A DNA stretch of 64,000 bases from positions 62,001 to 126,000 of the forward strand of contig NZ_VCYI01000006.1 of assembly GCF_030464365.1 (NCBI RefSeq), written 5' to 3'. Numbering within the stretch: position 1 is the first letter of the stretch; each line of letters opens with the position of its first letter. Of this stretch, positions 1-8,779 are shown piece by piece. This DNA comes from Methanoculleus methanifontis (GTDB taxonomy: Archaea; Halobacteriota; Methanomicrobia; Methanomicrobiales; Methanoculleaceae). Position numbers and translations under genes: made by a program. Below the pieces are notes generated by a model. It was not told where the DNA came from. It was given only the letters and a program-made list of their open reading frames with translations, and did not search any database.

Positions 1-173
1 GAAGTCTCCATCGGTGATACCGCACGCGGTATCCCGCGGGAGCCGGGTGTCTCGATTGGCGTCGTGCCCCGGCCCCCACCGCGTGCCCGGAGGCTAATGG
101 TGCTGTTGGCTATCATCAGAGATAGCCGTTGCGGTTCCACGGCCTCCCGGAGCACGCATCGAGGTGTGGAACC

Positions 174-1004
174 ATGAAACCAAAATTCCTTTCCGGAATC
201 GGCGCAATGTTTGCGGCGCTGATGATCGCAGGCGCAGCCTTCGTGCTGGCGGTGGGTGCCGAGGCAGTTCTCTCTACGAGTACTGCTCAGGAAACGCTGC
301 GAATTGCCCCCAATAGTTCAGGCATGTCTGAAGATGAATTTATGGCCTACGCCGGGAGAATGGAGCAGAAATACGGTTCGGAGGCCGTGAGCGCATTAAG
401 ACTGCACATCCCTGACGAAACCCGCGGTCCATCTCAGGGGGCGGGTGCGACGCCGAATATCCGGTATGTGTCGGCATGGAGCGGCAGTCTGGAGATCAGG
501 AACAATGACGGCGTGGTCCTGGCAGATTCCGACAATGCACTGGTTCTCTATGCGTTAGACCTGACCGACGAGCAGGGCAGAGATCATTACTACTGGTGGC
601 AGTGGGGCGCTGCGAAAAACCGCGAGGATACCTGGATAGGCGACGACTCAAACCTTCGGAACTTTTGGAGCCGGGTAGAGTTCGAAAATTCCACATCAAA
701 CTTGCTATGGTACGCCCCCGATGGGGATATGCGTGGTGTTGAAAATACAGTTACATTACGGTTCGGACTCGAGTTTTCGGGTCCGGATTGCCACAACATC
801 AGCAAGGACTTCATCCTGCACCAGGGCAAGATCAGGCCGAAACCGGGTGAATGCCGGGTGGGAAACGCCGGGAAGTATGCGGTTGACTGGGTTGGAAGTT
901 ATGAAGGAACACAGTCTATCTATGGTATCTGCGAAGAGAGGCGGCAGGACAGCGCGGGTTCGGCAGTTCTATGGACATATTGCCTGACGGCAAGTCAGTT
1001 TTAG
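174..1004 (+). CDS. Exported protein of unknown function
   Basis: I do not recognise this 276-residue protein. It begins with a positively charged start and a hydrophobic, Ala-rich stretch at about residues 6-30, which reads as a signal peptide or membrane anchor, so the rest is probably outside the cell. The mature part is rich in Trp, Tyr, Asn and Asp, as in a beta-rich extracellular domain. Four cysteines lie in the C-terminal third (in the contexts PDCHN, GECRV, GICEE and TYCLT) and could form two disulfides. The ATG at 174 is chosen because GAGGTG lies just upstream and the signal peptide starts there; a TTG at 129 would only add a tail without SD. The next gene also encodes an exported protein on the same strand. 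The coding sequence looks more AT-rich than its neighbours. Confidence 0.7.
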   Translation: MKPKFLSGIGAMFAALMIAGAAFVLAVGAEAVLSTSTAQETLRIAPNSSGMSEDEFMAYAGRMEQKYGSEAVSALRLHIPDETRGPSQGAGATPNIRYVSAWSGSLEIRNNDGVVLADSDNALVLYALDLTDEQGRDHYYWWQWGAAKNREDTWIGDDSNLRNFWSRVEFENSTSNLLWYAPDGDMRGVENTVTLRFGLEFSGPDCHNISKDFILHQGKIRPKPGECRVGNAGKYAVDWVGSYEGTQSIYGICEERRQDSAGSAVLWTYCLTASQF

Positions 1005-1063
1005 GCTGTAGTAGCGAGTGCCGGAAGCAAATTGGGGGACGTAATGCACGTTCCCGTAGCGGG

Positions 1064-2113
1064 ATGAGTGAAGAGATGATGGAAAAGGAAAGGAGCAGGC
1101 TTAAAACGATAGTGTCGGCCCCTTTGCTCTCTCTTGCAATTCTAGGGTGTCTCCTTCTTATGGCCGGGTGTACGAGCGAGGGAGGACCTGACAGTGCGAC
1201 TCCAGTACCGACCCCTCCCACGTTCCAGCCCGATATCCTGGATAAGCCGATCATCAACGCTCCCCCTGGAAAGGAAGGCGCTCCTCCTTTCCTCTTTGAT
1301 TTCGATGCAGGGAACTCCTCGGGCTTCGAGGAAGTCAGGGCCGACCACCCGGGAGCGCCGACACTCATTCTGGGATCAAATGCATCGGCAACCCTCCCGA
1401 TCGTCGTCTCCTCGGAAGCCGATACCGGTGTTGATGTCAGGGTCGTTCGGACCGACGGGCTGCCCGATGATGTATGCGTCTCCTATGTCCCGGACACCTT
1501 CACCCTTCGGATAGGGGAGAAGGCACGCCTCAAGATGCACCTTACCGCCCTGGACAATCGAACCATGCCGGCAGAGGCGATCGTTGTCTGGATGGAGGGT
1601 GTGGGATGGGAGGTTGGGAGAGGTTTCTTCCTCGGACTGGATCATGGCGAGGCGTTGCCGGGAATGCCGGGGGACTGGACGCCTCGTCCGGCAGACAACC
1701 CCGGGGAGGATACCCCCTACATCGAGATTCACCGCGCAGGAGGCCTGAGCGTCTTCCTCCACCCGGAAGACCCCGGGTATCCCGCCATCGAAGCAGAATG
1801 CGGCGAGCAGATCCGGTGCATCTCTGCTCAGTACAAGACGGGGTTCTCGCCGGAGGAACTGGAGGCCATGAAACAGAACGGCACCTACGTCGCGATGAAC
1901 TTCCCGATCCCCACGACGTTTGAGACAGGTTATCTCGTTGACGGGTCGCCGAAGGTGGTCACGGTAAACGAGGTGATAATTTTTCTGGATCTCGAAGATT
2001 ATCCAGAGGCCATGATCATCACGCGGGCAGATGATGAACCCGGGGTCTGGGACACATCGCGCGACCGCAGGGAACTCCGCGACCTGGTCGCGCCGGACGT
2101 GCACGGGTCATAA
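1064..2113 (+). CDS. Predicted lipoprotein, unknown function
   Basis: A 349-residue protein with a basic N-terminus, a hydrophobic stretch and a lipobox LMAGC that puts the lipidated Cys at about residue 36, so it is probably anchored to the outer face of the membrane. A Pro/Thr-rich linker (TPVPTPPT) follows, then a soluble domain I cannot assign. ATG 1064 is used; ATG 1079, preceded by GTGAAGAG, is equally plausible and keeps the whole signal. It follows the exported protein at 174-1004 after 59 nt, so the two may be co-transcribed and act together at the cell surface. No function is proposed. Confidence 0.75.
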   Translation: MSEEMMEKERSRLKTIVSAPLLSLAILGCLLLMAGCTSEGGPDSATPVPTPPTFQPDILDKPIINAPPGKEGAPPFLFDFDAGNSSGFEEVRADHPGAPTLILGSNASATLPIVVSSEADTGVDVRVVRTDGLPDDVCVSYVPDTFTLRIGEKARLKMHLTALDNRTMPAEAIVVWMEGVGWEVGRGFFLGLDHGEALPGMPGDWTPRPADNPGEDTPYIEIHRAGGLSVFLHPEDPGYPAIEAECGEQIRCISAQYKTGFSPEELEAMKQNGTYVAMNFPIPTTFETGYLVDGSPKVVTVNEVIIFLDLEDYPEAMIITRADDEPGVWDTSRDRRELRDLVAPDVHGS

Positions 2114-2205
2114 GGACCGGGAGGGATCATCACGCGGCATGGCTCCCCGGCCACAGCGCTCCTGAAGCACTGACGCAGCGGAGGATGATCCGGACCCACC
2201 CATAC

Positions 2206-2213
2206 CTATATAC
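2206..2213 (+). promoter_or_regulatory. TATA box of the rpoL operon
   Basis: CTATATAC lies about 28 nt before the ATG at 2241. With the usual archaeal spacing of about 25 nt, transcription would start within a few bases of the start codon, giving a leaderless or nearly leaderless mRNA. No SD is visible before 2241, which fits. Confidence 0.55.
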
Positions 2214-2240
2214 TCCTCACAAAACCAAACATAGTTGCGT

Positions 2241-2525
2241 ATGGCCATGAAACTCAAACTCCTGGAGTTAACCGACGATAAGGCCCGGATCCTCTTTGAA
2301 GGCGAAGGCAACACCTACGTAAACGCGCTCGCCGCCGAGCTCATCAACGATCCCGGGGTGGACGTGGCGCACCACAAGCAGGCATTCCAGTTCTCCGACC
2401 CCGAACTCGTCGTCACCACGATCGGCGGCCGGCCCCCTCTTCTTGCAGTTACGGATGCGGCAAAACGGCTCTCCGGCTACGCCGGCGAACTCCTCCAGCA
2501 GATGGAAGCCCTCGAGACCGCGTAG
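2241..2525 (+). CDS. rpoL: DNA-directed RNA polymerase subunit L (Rpo11)
   Basis: The 94-residue product matches archaeal Rpo11/RpoL, the relative of eukaryotic Rpb11 and of the bacterial alpha N-terminal domain. It pairs with Rpo3 in the assembly platform of RNA polymerase. The family signature is visible as FEGEGNTYVNALAAEL near the N-terminus, followed by the PGVDVAHHK stretch, and the length is normal. ATG 2241 is preferred over 2247; the TTG at 2235 is rejected because the TATA box at 2206-2213 would leave no room. A methyltransferase gene follows after 6 nt on the same strand, so the two are probably one transcript. Confidence 0.93.
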   Translation: MAMKLKLLELTDDKARILFEGEGNTYVNALAAELINDPGVDVAHHKQAFQFSDPELVVTTIGGRPPLLAVTDAAKRLSGYAGELLQQMEALETA

Positions 2526-2531
2526 AGAGCC

Positions 2532-3143
2532 ATGAAGAAGAGCGCTGAAGGCTTCACCCGGATTGCCCGGGAAGTCTTTGCCCCCATCTACCCTGTCATC
2601 GCTGAGCAGGTGCTTGCGTGGTCCGGGATACGGGACGGTCTCGCACTCGACCTCGGGAGCGGCCCCGGCCTCCTCTCGGTCGCGCTTGCAGAGAAGAGCG
2701 ACCTCTCCGTCATCGCGCTCGATGCCGAGCCGGCGATGGCGCGGATCGCGCAGGAGACTGCCGCCGGACGTACTGACCGGGTAGCCCCGGTCATCGGCGA
2801 CGTCCACTGCATGCCGGTCAGGGATGACGCCGCATCACTCATCGTCAGCCGCGGCTCGATCTTCTTCTGGGAAGACCGGGTGCAGGCGTTCCGGGAGATC
2901 GAACGGGTCCTCCGGCCCGGCGGGGTCGCGTTCGTCGGCGGCAGCTTTGGGACCGCCGAGCTCCGGGACAAAATCTTTGCCGAGATGCGGCGGCGCAACC
3001 CGAGCTGGGACCGCGACGTCGCACGGAGGAGCGGGCGGGCGACTCCCGATCTGCTCCGCCGGGAGCTCGCGGCAAGCGCTGTTGCCAGCTCCCGGATACG
3101 GGAAGAAGAAGCAGGGTTCTGGGTGGAGATCAGGAAAGACTGA
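2532..3143 (+). CDS. Class I SAM-dependent methyltransferase
   Basis: A 203-residue protein with the Rossmann methyltransferase fold. Motif I is DLGSGPGLL at residues 40-48. An acidic residue at the end of strand 2 (ALDAEP) would bind the SAM ribose. A post-I motif region (VIGDVHCMPV) and a LRPGG loop typical of UbiE/Methyltransf_11 proteins follow. The substrate cannot be read from sequence. It starts 6 nt after rpoL and is likely co-transcribed. Its stop codon is 7 nt from the convergent aIF2-beta gene, with a short T-run between. Confidence 0.85.
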   Translation: MKKSAEGFTRIAREVFAPIYPVIAEQVLAWSGIRDGLALDLGSGPGLLSVALAEKSDLSVIALDAEPAMARIAQETAAGRTDRVAPVIGDVHCMPVRDDAASLIVSRGSIFFWEDRVQAFREIERVLRPGGVAFVGGSFGTAELRDKIFAEMRRRNPSWDRDVARRSGRATPDLLRRELAASAVASSRIREEEAGFWVEIRKD

Positions 3144-3150
3144 TCTCTTT

Positions 3151-3768
3151 TTAGTCAACACGCTCGGTGAAGATGATCGTCCCGGCGATCCGGGTGATCT
3201 TTATCTTCACCGTCTGGCCCGGTTTTGCATTTGCAACGTACATCGTGTAGCGATCAATCTTCACCACACCGTCACCGCGCTTCGAGAGGAACTGTGGGGT
3301 GACGTCCATGATCGCGCCCTCGGTCGGCTTCGACGCTGCAGAGGGGTCGACGATTGCTTTTCGCTTCCGCACCGGCCGGTGACCGCCGCAGGCGTCGCAC
3401 TTGAGCGTCAGGATACGGTCGGTCTTGACCAGGCGGGTGTCGGGCTTCCCGCACTCCGAACAGATGACGTAGTCGTCGACGTAGCCCTTGATGATCGTGT
3501 TGATCTGCTCCCGCTCGAACTTCCCGGAGAAGACCGCCCGTGTCCCCTCCACCTTGCCGGCGGTGCCGAGCTCGCCGAGGAGGTGCTTCATCAGGTGATC
3601 CTGGTCGCGCCGGAGGGTACTCGCGATCTCGGCGAAGTTCTCGAGAACCGTGGTCTTCCCCTCGATAAAGGCGCGGGCGGTCGGAACCGTGAACCGGTCT
3701 TCGAACTCCGTCGGTTCCGTGATATTGGTATACGCCTTCTTCAGAAGGTCTTCGTATGACGGGCTCAT
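3151..3768 (-). CDS. eif2b: Translation initiation factor aIF2 subunit beta
   Basis: This 205-residue protein is aIF2-beta, part of the heterotrimer that brings initiator Met-tRNA to the small ribosomal subunit. The N-terminal helix and central alpha/beta domain are followed by a zinc ribbon with C103, C106, C124 and C127. Residues 145-205 form an additional domain that looks like a TRAM-type RNA-binding fold ([20 protein letters not shown], then KIKIT). Such a C-terminal TRAM domain is found on aIF2-beta of some methanogens, but many archaea lack it and end soon after the zinc ribbon. It is convergent with the rpoL-methyltransferase unit. The start codon agrees with the usual N-terminus of the family. 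Confidence 0.92.
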   Translation of the reverse strand: MSPSYEDLLKKAYTNITEPTEFEDRFTVPTARAFIEGKTTVLENFAEIASTLRRDQDHLMKHLLGELGTAGKVEGTRAVFSGKFEREQINTIIKGYVDDYVICSECGKPDTRLVKTDRILTLKCDACGGHRPVRKRKAIVDPSAASKPTEGAIMDVTPQFLSKRGDGVVKIDRYTMYVANAKPGQTVKIKITRIAGTIIFTERVD

Positions 3769-3889
3769 ACCTCACTATTGATCGCGCGACGTCAAAAAGT
3801 GGTTACCTTGCACCGGGACTCGCACACGTATGCAGGTGGGCGGCCCACCAGGTCTTCAATATGCTGCCGGCAGAAGACCGTGCGGTGCG

Positions 3890-4384
3890 TTACTGAGCAG
3901 CCATCTCTCTTCGCGACTGCCGGACGAGATCGATCAGCGGTTTCACCGCCTCCGGTCTCTTCGCGGTGCGTGCAGTGAGCGGGACCGCGCCCCTGACGTC
4001 GGCACCCCTCTTCGCGAGCATCACCGTCAGCGTATCAAGCGTCCTTCGCGGTGACCCGCCCGACGTGCAGAAGACGACCGTGGGTTTCCCCTCGATGCCC
4101 CGGAGGGCGTTGACCGCGGCGTTGATCGCGGGAGTAGGGTTTCCTGCCCATACAGGGGTTCCGACGACGACTGTCTCGTAGCCGGAGACGTCGATAGCCG
4201 CGGGTTCGATATCGGCAGAATCTCCCCTCATGGCCCGGCGAGCGCCCTTCAGGTACATCCCCACCTTCGAGTAGTTCGCAAGGTCCCTGACCCCGATGAG
4301 ATCGCCGCCGGACGCAGTGGCGACCTGTTCGGCGACCGCCCGGGTGTTGCCGGTCTCCGAGTGATAGATGATGCAGACGGACAT
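3890..4384 (-). CDS. Flavodoxin family protein
   Basis: A 164-residue flavodoxin-like protein. The N-terminal strand runs straight into an FMN phosphate loop (IIYHSETGNTRAVAEQV, loop residues about 8-14). The middle holds VVVGTPVWAGNPTPAIN, the family's second flavin-contact region. The C-terminus is VVFCTSGG followed by a helix. It should carry electrons or reduce quinone-type substrates in the cytoplasm; the partner is unknown. The Met at 4384 is chosen over a start 19 codons upstream because the FMN-binding strand should be close to the N-terminus. The gene lies downstream of ilvC on the same strand, separated by an inverted repeat, so it probably has its own promoter. Confidence 0.85.
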   Translation of the reverse strand: MSVCIIYHSETGNTRAVAEQVATASGGDLIGVRDLANYSKVGMYLKGARRAMRGDSADIEPAAIDVSGYETVVVGTPVWAGNPTPAINAAVNALRGIEGKPTVVFCTSGGSPRRTLDTLTVMLAKRGADVRGAVPLTARTAKRPEAVKPLIDLVRQSRREMAAQ

Positions 4385-4495
4385 ACCGGAGGGTGACGCG
4401 GCCGGGTATAAACGGGTATCGGGTGGGGCCGCGTGGAGCAATGCTCACGGCCCTCACACGAACTCCGGCGCAGGTACCGGCAACTTCCCTTCGCG

Positions 4496-4547
4496 CCTTC
4501 GCGTGAGGTTACCGGTTCAAGGACGGCGATGTAGTTTCACGCGAAGG
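4496..4547. repeat. CTTCGCG inverted repeat, copy A
   Basis: An 11-bp perfect inverted repeat, CCTTCGCGTGA at 4496-4506 and TCACGCGAAGG at 4537-4547, with a 30-nt loop. A further CTTCGCG unit lies just outside the left arm, near 4489-4495. It sits just beyond the 3' end of ilvC. The same TGAG-ended CTTCGCG modules recur near 13.1 kb and 27.4 kb. Confidence 0.75.
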
Positions 4548-4551
4548 ACGG

Positions 4552-4557
4552 AAAAAA
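4552..4557 (-). terminator. Poly-T terminator of ilvC
   Basis: On the minus strand, six T residues follow the ilvC stop codon at a distance of about 10 nt, just before the inverted repeat. T-runs of this kind terminate archaeal transcription. Confidence 0.5.
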
Positions 4558-4567
4558 GAGGAGGGCC

Positions 4568-5563
<996 letters not shown>

Positions 5564-5686
5564 TCACTCCCGATTGGGTAGCAAACCAGATAAACATTAT
5601 ATCAAAGAACCCGGGTGGTGCACTGAGGGTCATTTTAAGGTTGATGAAGAGAAACCTTACTCTCAATACGCTATTGAGGATTTGTA

Positions 5687-6628
5687 ATGGAACTGCCAGA
5701 TGTCCAGTCCAGCCTGCCGGAAGTCCGGATTAACCTGACCAGGGTGGGTGTCAAAAACGTCCAAAAACTCGTTGAAGTCGCCCGGCCCGGTAAGCGGCCG
5801 GTCATCTTCATCTCCAACTTCGACGTCTTCGTCGACCTCCCGGGAAGCCTCAAAGGGGCGAACCTCTCCCGGAACTTCGAGGTGATCGACGACGTGCTGC
5901 AGCAGGCCATCGATGGGGATGTAAACGAGATCGAGGAACTCTGCAGCGCAGTGGCGAGGAAACTCCTCGACCGGCATGAATACGCGGAACGGACCGAGGT
6001 CCGGATGCGGAGTAAGTTCATGGTCCGGCGGGAGACGCCTGTCAGCGAGACGGGCTGCCATGAGGTCGTGAACGTCCACGCACGCGCAATAGCCCAGAGG
6101 AACGAAGGGAACCCGATCATCCGAAAGAGCATCGGCGCCGAAGTGACCGGAATGACTGCCTGCCCCTGCGCCCAGAACATCATGAAGGATCATGCCCTGC
6201 ATGTCCTCGAGAATCTCGGGGTGGAGGAGGATAAGATTGCGACGTTCCTGGAAGAGGTGCCGATGGCCACACACAACCAGCGTGGTCGGGGCTTCCTCTG
6301 CATCGAGATCGACGACGACCAGCACATCAGTCTCGAAAAAATCATCAAGATCCTGAAGGACTCCATGAGTGCACGTATCTACGAGCTCCTCAAGCGGGGT
6401 GACGAGAGTTACGTGGTGATGGAAGCTCACAAGAACCCCCGGTTCGTCGAAGACTGCGTACGTGAGATGGCTCGCAAGGTGATCGCGCAGTTCCGCGAGC
6501 TGCCCGGAGACTCCGTGGTCACCATAAAACAGACGAACGAGGAGAGTATCCACCAGCATAATGCGTACGCGGAGCGAAAAGCAACGATAGCCGAACTCGT
6601 CTCAGAGATGGACAAGGGCACACTGTAA
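5687..6628 (+). CDS. mptA: GTP cyclohydrolase MptA (archaeal type)
   Basis: A 313-residue member of the FolE2/MptA (type I-B) cyclohydrolases, which are Fe(II)- or Zn-dependent and make 7,8-dihydroneopterin 2',3'-cyclic phosphate from GTP. This is the first step to the pterin of methanopterin, the C1 carrier of methanogenesis. Visible signatures are the N-terminal DVQ, the GANLSR segment, SKFMVRRETPVSETG, and MTACPCAQN, whose cysteines lie at the metal site. A conserved His-rich stretch (MATHNQRGRG) follows. The ATG is preceded by GAGGAT at normal spacing. It is divergent from ilvC; the 129-nt gap between them holds the promoters of both. Confidence 0.93.
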   Translation: MELPDVQSSLPEVRINLTRVGVKNVQKLVEVARPGKRPVIFISNFDVFVDLPGSLKGANLSRNFEVIDDVLQQAIDGDVNEIEELCSAVARKLLDRHEYAERTEVRMRSKFMVRRETPVSETGCHEVVNVHARAIAQRNEGNPIIRKSIGAEVTGMTACPCAQNIMKDHALHVLENLGVEEDKIATFLEEVPMATHNQRGRGFLCIEIDDDQHISLEKIIKILKDSMSARIYELLKRGDESYVVMEAHKNPRFVEDCVREMARKVIAQFRELPGDSVVTIKQTNEESIHQHNAYAERKATIAELVSEMDKGTL

Positions 6629-6730
6629 ATCAGATATAATCCCACATTTTTATACGTGCCCGGAACGTCCTGACATTAAGTATTACCATTTTACAACATC
6701 GTATTATCAGTGAATGACCTGAAGCGAAAG

Positions 6731-6738
6731 ATATAAAC
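6731..6738 (+). promoter_or_regulatory. TATA box of the frh operon
   Basis: ATATAAAC preceded by a purine-rich stretch (GAAGCGAAAG) resembles BRE plus TATA. Expected transcription starts would lie near 6757-6762, about 90 nt before the frhA start codon, so the operon would carry a long leader. Confidence 0.55.
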
Positions 6739-6762
6739 TCTGTTTTCTTCATAATCCTTGTT

Positions 6763-6826
6763 AACGTACTCATGTACGTTTTCAGTACAGAATTGTGTGG
6801 TAACACCAGTATAGTGTTCAGAACAC
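6763..6826 (+). promoter_or_regulatory. frh leader with two inverted repeats
   Basis: Between the TATA box and frhA lie AACGTAC-TCAT-GTACGTT (6763-6780, 7-bp perfect arms) and GTGTTC-A-GAACAC (6814-6826, 6-bp perfect arms). Either may be an operator or an RNA hairpin in the leader. The SD GAGGCGAT follows at about 6841-6848. No long reading frame fills this leader. Confidence 0.45.
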
Positions 6827-6852
6827 CAAAATATCGGAATGAGGCGATATAT

Positions 6853-8220
6853 TTGTCGAAAGTTGTAGAGATTTCCCCAACTACGAGACATGAAGGCCAT
6901 TCTAAGCTCGTTCTGAAGGTCAATGATGAAGGCATCATCGAGCGCGGAGACTGGCTTAGCATCACCCCGGTGAGGGGAGTCGAGAAACTCGCCATCGGCA
7001 AGACGATGGAACAGGTTCCAAAGATCGCATCGCGCGTCTGCGGTATCTGTCCTATCGCGCACACCCTGGCGGGCATTGAGGCGATGGAAGCATCCATCGG
7101 GTGCGAGATCCCCGAGGACGCAAAACTGCTGCGTTACATCCTGCAGTGTGCCAACAGGATGCACAGCCACGCCATCCACAACATCCTGTCCCTCCCGGAC
7201 ATGTACATCCCCGGAACCGACGTGAAGATCAACCCGTTCACCAAGGAAGAACCAGTCAGGAGCGTTGCTCTCCGGATCCAGCGGCTCCGTGAGATCGGTC
7301 AGACCATCGGCGAGATCGTCGGCGGAGAGGCCATCCACCCGAGCAACCCCCGGGTCGGCGGTATGTACAAGAACATCTCCCCGCGGGCGAAGGCGAAGAT
7401 CTACGACCTCGCGAAGGAAGCCCGGGTGCTCACTCAGGAGCACATGGAGTTCATGATCGCGGTCTTCCGGGACTTCCAGACACGCGGCACCACCGAAGTC
7501 GGCGGCGTCGAAGTCCAGATCCCCGACGATCTCGGCTACCACAGACAGGGTTACATGGCCACCGCGCCGGTCTACGGCAGCTCGAGCCTCGACGAGACCC
7601 CGATGTGGTTCCCCGACCGGTTCACCGAAGTCCGCCCCTGGGACTGGTACATGGGCGAGGTTGAGATCAGCGAGGCCGACCCGAACTACCCGATCGGCGG
7701 CACCACCCCCGTAGGGAACAAGGCCTGGCCCCAGATGGAGGCCTGCACCGGCGTCCCGCTCTACGACGGACAGCCCGTCGAGGTCGGACCGCGTGCACGT
7801 CTCGTCCAGTTCAAGAACTACGACGAGAAGGGCGCCATGGGCCTGCAGATCGCACGCCAGATGGAGTTCCCCGAGACCGCCTACGGCATCATCGACGCGC
7901 TCGACGCGCTCGACACGTCCGGATCGGTGCTCGCGGACGAGATCCCGCAGGGCGACGGATCCTTCGGATGGGCCGCGAACGAGGCTCCCCGTGGAACCGA
8001 CGTCCACATGGCCAAGGTCAAGGACGGCCGGGTGGAGTACTTCGGCATGCTCGTCCCGACGACCTGGAACTTCCCCACCTGCAGCCGTGCACTGACCGGT
8101 GCACCCTGGCGGCTTGCGGAAGTCATCATGCGTGCATACGACCCCTGTGTCTCCTGTGCGACGCACATGTTGGTGATCGACGAAGACAAGAGACTGGTGG
8201 CCCAGAAACTCATTCAGTGA
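6853..8220 (+). CDS. frhA: F420-reducing hydrogenase subunit alpha (NiFe large subunit)
   Basis: FrhA carries the NiFe site of the cytoplasmic hydrogenase that reduces coenzyme F420 with H2. The product starting at TTG 6853 has 455 residues. The N-terminal Ni ligands are in RVCGICPIAHT (C63, C66), the C-terminal ones in DPCVSCATH (C432, C435). The 17 residues after H438 should be removed by FrhD once nickel is inserted. The TTG start is chosen because GAGGCGAT lies 4 nt upstream and homologues begin with SKVVEISPTTR. The ATG at 6772 would add 27 residues translated from leader hairpin sequence. The gene order frhA-frhD-frhG-frhB is the standard one. Confidence 0.95.
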   Translation: MSKVVEISPTTRHEGHSKLVLKVNDEGIIERGDWLSITPVRGVEKLAIGKTMEQVPKIASRVCGICPIAHTLAGIEAMEASIGCEIPEDAKLLRYILQCANRMHSHAIHNILSLPDMYIPGTDVKINPFTKEEPVRSVALRIQRLREIGQTIGEIVGGEAIHPSNPRVGGMYKNISPRAKAKIYDLAKEARVLTQEHMEFMIAVFRDFQTRGTTEVGGVEVQIPDDLGYHRQGYMATAPVYGSSSLDETPMWFPDRFTEVRPWDWYMGEVEISEADPNYPIGGTTPVGNKAWPQMEACTGVPLYDGQPVEVGPRARLVQFKNYDEKGAMGLQIARQMEFPETAYGIIDALDALDTSGSVLADEIPQGDGSFGWAANEAPRGTDVHMAKVKDGRVEYFGMLVPTTWNFPTCSRALTGAPWRLAEVIMRAYDPCVSCATHMLVIDEDKRLVAQKLIQ

Positions 8221-8230
8221 GCGTACACGC

Positions 8231-8779
8231 ATGCTATTCCGTGAGATCGTGATCGCAGGATGCGGCAACCCCCTCTATGCAGACGACGGGTTCGGTCCTG
8301 CAGTCGTCGAGGAACTCCAGAAACTACAACTGCCCGACAACGTCAAGGTGTTCGATGCCGGCCTTGGCGCCCCTCACTTCCTCTTTACCCTGATGGAAGA
8401 TGCAGAGGTGCCGGTCAAGAAGCTGATCATCATCGATATCGCCGACTTCGGCGCCAACCCCGGTGATGTGACGAAACTCCGGCCCGAGGACCTGCCGCCG
8501 GGCACTTACCGGGACGCCCATTCGTGGGATCTCTCAGAACCGCTACAACGATTGAAAGACGTTATCGATATCACGATCATCGGGTGTCAGCCCAAGCGTG
8601 TCGCGAGCCATGAGTTTGAACTGGGGCTCACTGAGGAGGTTGAGGGTGCCATTCCCAAAACAGTGCGTATCGTACTGGAAGAGATTGGGGTAGAATATGG
8701 GGCTACTATCAACCATCAAGGAACGCATCTTTGGGCGTCGCCGGGAGAAGCCACCGGAGATGCCGGGGAGAACCCCTGA
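8231..8779 (+). CDS. frhD: F420-hydrogenase maturation protease
   Basis: A 182-residue member of the HycI/HoxM hydrogenase maturation endopeptidases, which trim the C-terminus of the large subunit after nickel insertion. The N-terminal IAGCGNPLYADDGFGPAVVE is the family signature; its acidic residue and a later Asp in the LIIIDIADFG strand would sense nickel. The C-terminal half is longer than in many homologues, and its last 27 codons overlap the annotated start of frhG in another frame. It starts 10 nt after the frhA stop. Confidence 0.92.
   Translation: MLFREIVIAGCGNPLYADDGFGPAVVEELQKLQLPDNVKVFDAGLGAPHFLFTLMEDAEVPVKKLIIIDIADFGANPGDVTKLRPEDLPPGTYRDAHSWDLSEPLQRLKDVIDITIIGCQPKRVASHEFELGLTEEVEGAIPKTVRIVLEEIGVEYGATINHQGTHLWASPGEATGDAGENP

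Noticed and set aside
1-177. Frame 1 open from the window edge to a TGA overlapping ATG 174
   Set aside because: The translation is Arg/Pro-rich and shows no recognisable family. The stretch also contains two inverted repeats. It may be a chance frame, though the end of a real gene cannot be excluded.
6772-6852. In-frame extension of FrhA from ATG 6772
   Set aside because: The added 27 residues come from leader DNA with an inverted repeat, have no SD, and are absent from homologues. TTG 6853 has a good SD.
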